From Bactericera cockerelli (lineage: Eukaryota; Arthropoda; Insecta; Hemiptera; Triozidae), in contig CM044955.1 in NCBI GenBank assembly GCA_024516035.1, positions 41,700,556-41,764,555 on the forward strand: a DNA stretch of 64,000 bases, read 5' to 3'. This document shows, piece after piece, positions 63,185-64,000 of this stretch (its first letter is position 1; the number at the start of each line of letters is the position of its first letter). Below the pieces are notes generated by a model. The model made no database searches, was not told the origin of the DNA, and was given only the letters and a program-made list of their open reading frames with translations. The position numbers and the translations under genes are program-made.

Positions 63185-63627
63185 CACTGAGGTCATATAA
63201 CATAGAGGGAACCCGATGTATCAAGATTTGCGTTCAAAAGGGACCATCAGCTGATTTCAAAATCAATGCCGGACTTGCAGTAATTTTTCTCTCGCGAAAG
63301 AGTGGGTACCTAAACTACCTAATTCTTCTGAAATAATATTTTTACTATTTTCATACTTACATATTAGTAATTTCTGTCTTTGCTTCCTCTTTTACTTTCC
63401 TTATTTTCTACTTATTATGTTGTAATATAAGAGTTGGTATCTGACGTGAAAATTAAAGATGTTTAGATGTCCGCCTTTACATGAAGTAAACAAAAAATTC
63501 AAATAAATTGAACCAATCAGAAGCCGGGATTTGTTGAAAGAGGGACCATCAGCTGTTCAAAGTTAGACGCATAAATTTGTTCAACTCGAGATAGGTAAGG
63601 TTCCCTCTATATTATATGATCTCAGTG
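63185..63627. mobile_element. 443-bp hAT-type MITE nested in Harbinger-like element
   Basis: Ends CACTGAGGTCATATAACATA and TATTATATGATCTCAGTG are inverted repeats of about 29 bp, with 8-bp target duplication GAATCGAG (63177-63184 and 63628-63635). Confidence 0.92.
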
Positions 63628-64000
63628 GAATCGAGAGATTCATAAGTCACAATTTATATACTTAATTGGCCAAAAAATTTCAAAATCCCGACGGTTGTCC
63701 CTAAAGTAGTTTTAGGGACGTTCAAAAATACGGGCCTAAATATGCATTGCAAGTTTGAGGACATTATATTTCATATTAAAGAAAACATGTAGATATTTGA
63801 TAAGTTCTGCATTGACAGGTAAATACAACTTAGGCGTGTAGGTAAATGCGAATTTATGATTGAAGGTTATACGATCTGAAGAAATATCTAGAGTTTATGC
63901 ATCGATACATGAAAAATCTTATTTATTGCGCGTGTGCCAGCATTAACCCTGCTGTGATATCCGATTGACACTGAGTAATCCAGTGGTTATTTAGTTAGCA

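Larger units (their letters stand above)
61044..63736. mobile_element. 2.7-kb Harbinger-like element with TAA duplication
   Basis: Left end GGCCCGTATTTTTGAAC and right end GTTCAAAAATACGGGCC are perfect inverted repeats, continuing imperfectly (CCCTAAAAC). Flanked by TAA on both sides (61041-61043, 63737-63739), the TWA duplication typical of PIF/Harbinger. No transposase frame is recognised. Inside are two 5S-type SINEs, a tRNA-like fragment and a hAT MITE. Confidence 0.82.

Noticed and set aside
62934..63224. 96-codon frame on the - strand near the window end
   Set aside because: It crosses the boundary of the nested hAT MITE and shows no RabGAP PTB similarity.

Overview
This is a stretch of animal nuclear DNA, almost certainly from an insect. 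It is AT-rich, has two intron-containing host genes with canonical GT-AG introns, and is dense in Helitrons, non-LTR retrotransposons, hAT, Tc1/mariner, Harbinger-like and CACTA-like DNA elements, tRNA-derived SINEs and 5S-rRNA-derived SINEs. A hemipteran is my guess from the repeat types, at low confidence. There are no operons, ribosome binding sites or CRISPR arrays.

Host genes. (1) The last two exons of a SAMHD1-type dNTP triphosphohydrolase lie on the + strand (10763-10957 and 12238-12564). (2) Thirteen exons of a TBC1D1/TBC1D4-type Rab GTPase-activating protein (Drosophila pollux type) lie on the - strand between 60354 and 17860. They join in phase into 1096 codons plus a stop, covering the end of the PTB region, an Akt-type site, the whole catalytic TBC domain with its Arg and Gln fingers, a coiled coil and a long C-terminal tail. 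The 5' exons lie beyond 64000. The two genes converge, with about 5.3 kb between their stop codons.

Layout. 1-4092: a Helitron with a broken helicase, led by a 147-bp tandem repeat. 4093-9750: a CR1-group-like non-LTR element (PHD/coiled-coil/FP-type ORF1, endonuclease-RT ORF2) on the - strand, split by a 444-bp MITE. 10.7-12.6 kb: SAMHD1 exons. 12.6-17.8 kb: intergenic DNA with SINEs. 17.8-60.4 kb: the RabGAP gene, whose introns hold nearly all the remaining repeats. 60.4-64 kb: a further intron holding a 2.7-kb Harbinger-like element with a nested hAT MITE.

Most unusual feature. In the RabGAP gene, tandem repeats start at exon edges and their units contain copies of the exon end together with its splice site: the exon L donor (60-bp unit, about 24 copies), the exon F donor (28-bp unit, dozens of copies), the exon E donor (75-bp unit, about 14 copies) and the exon C acceptor (about 200-bp composite unit, 6 copies). 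At exon H a SINE insertion made a perfect 37-bp target duplication that copies the last 28 bases of the exon plus the donor. Three related 2.7-3.0-kb elements have landed inside two of these arrays. Two of them form a 3-kb inverted repeat around exon F, a symmetric (frame-preserving) exon.
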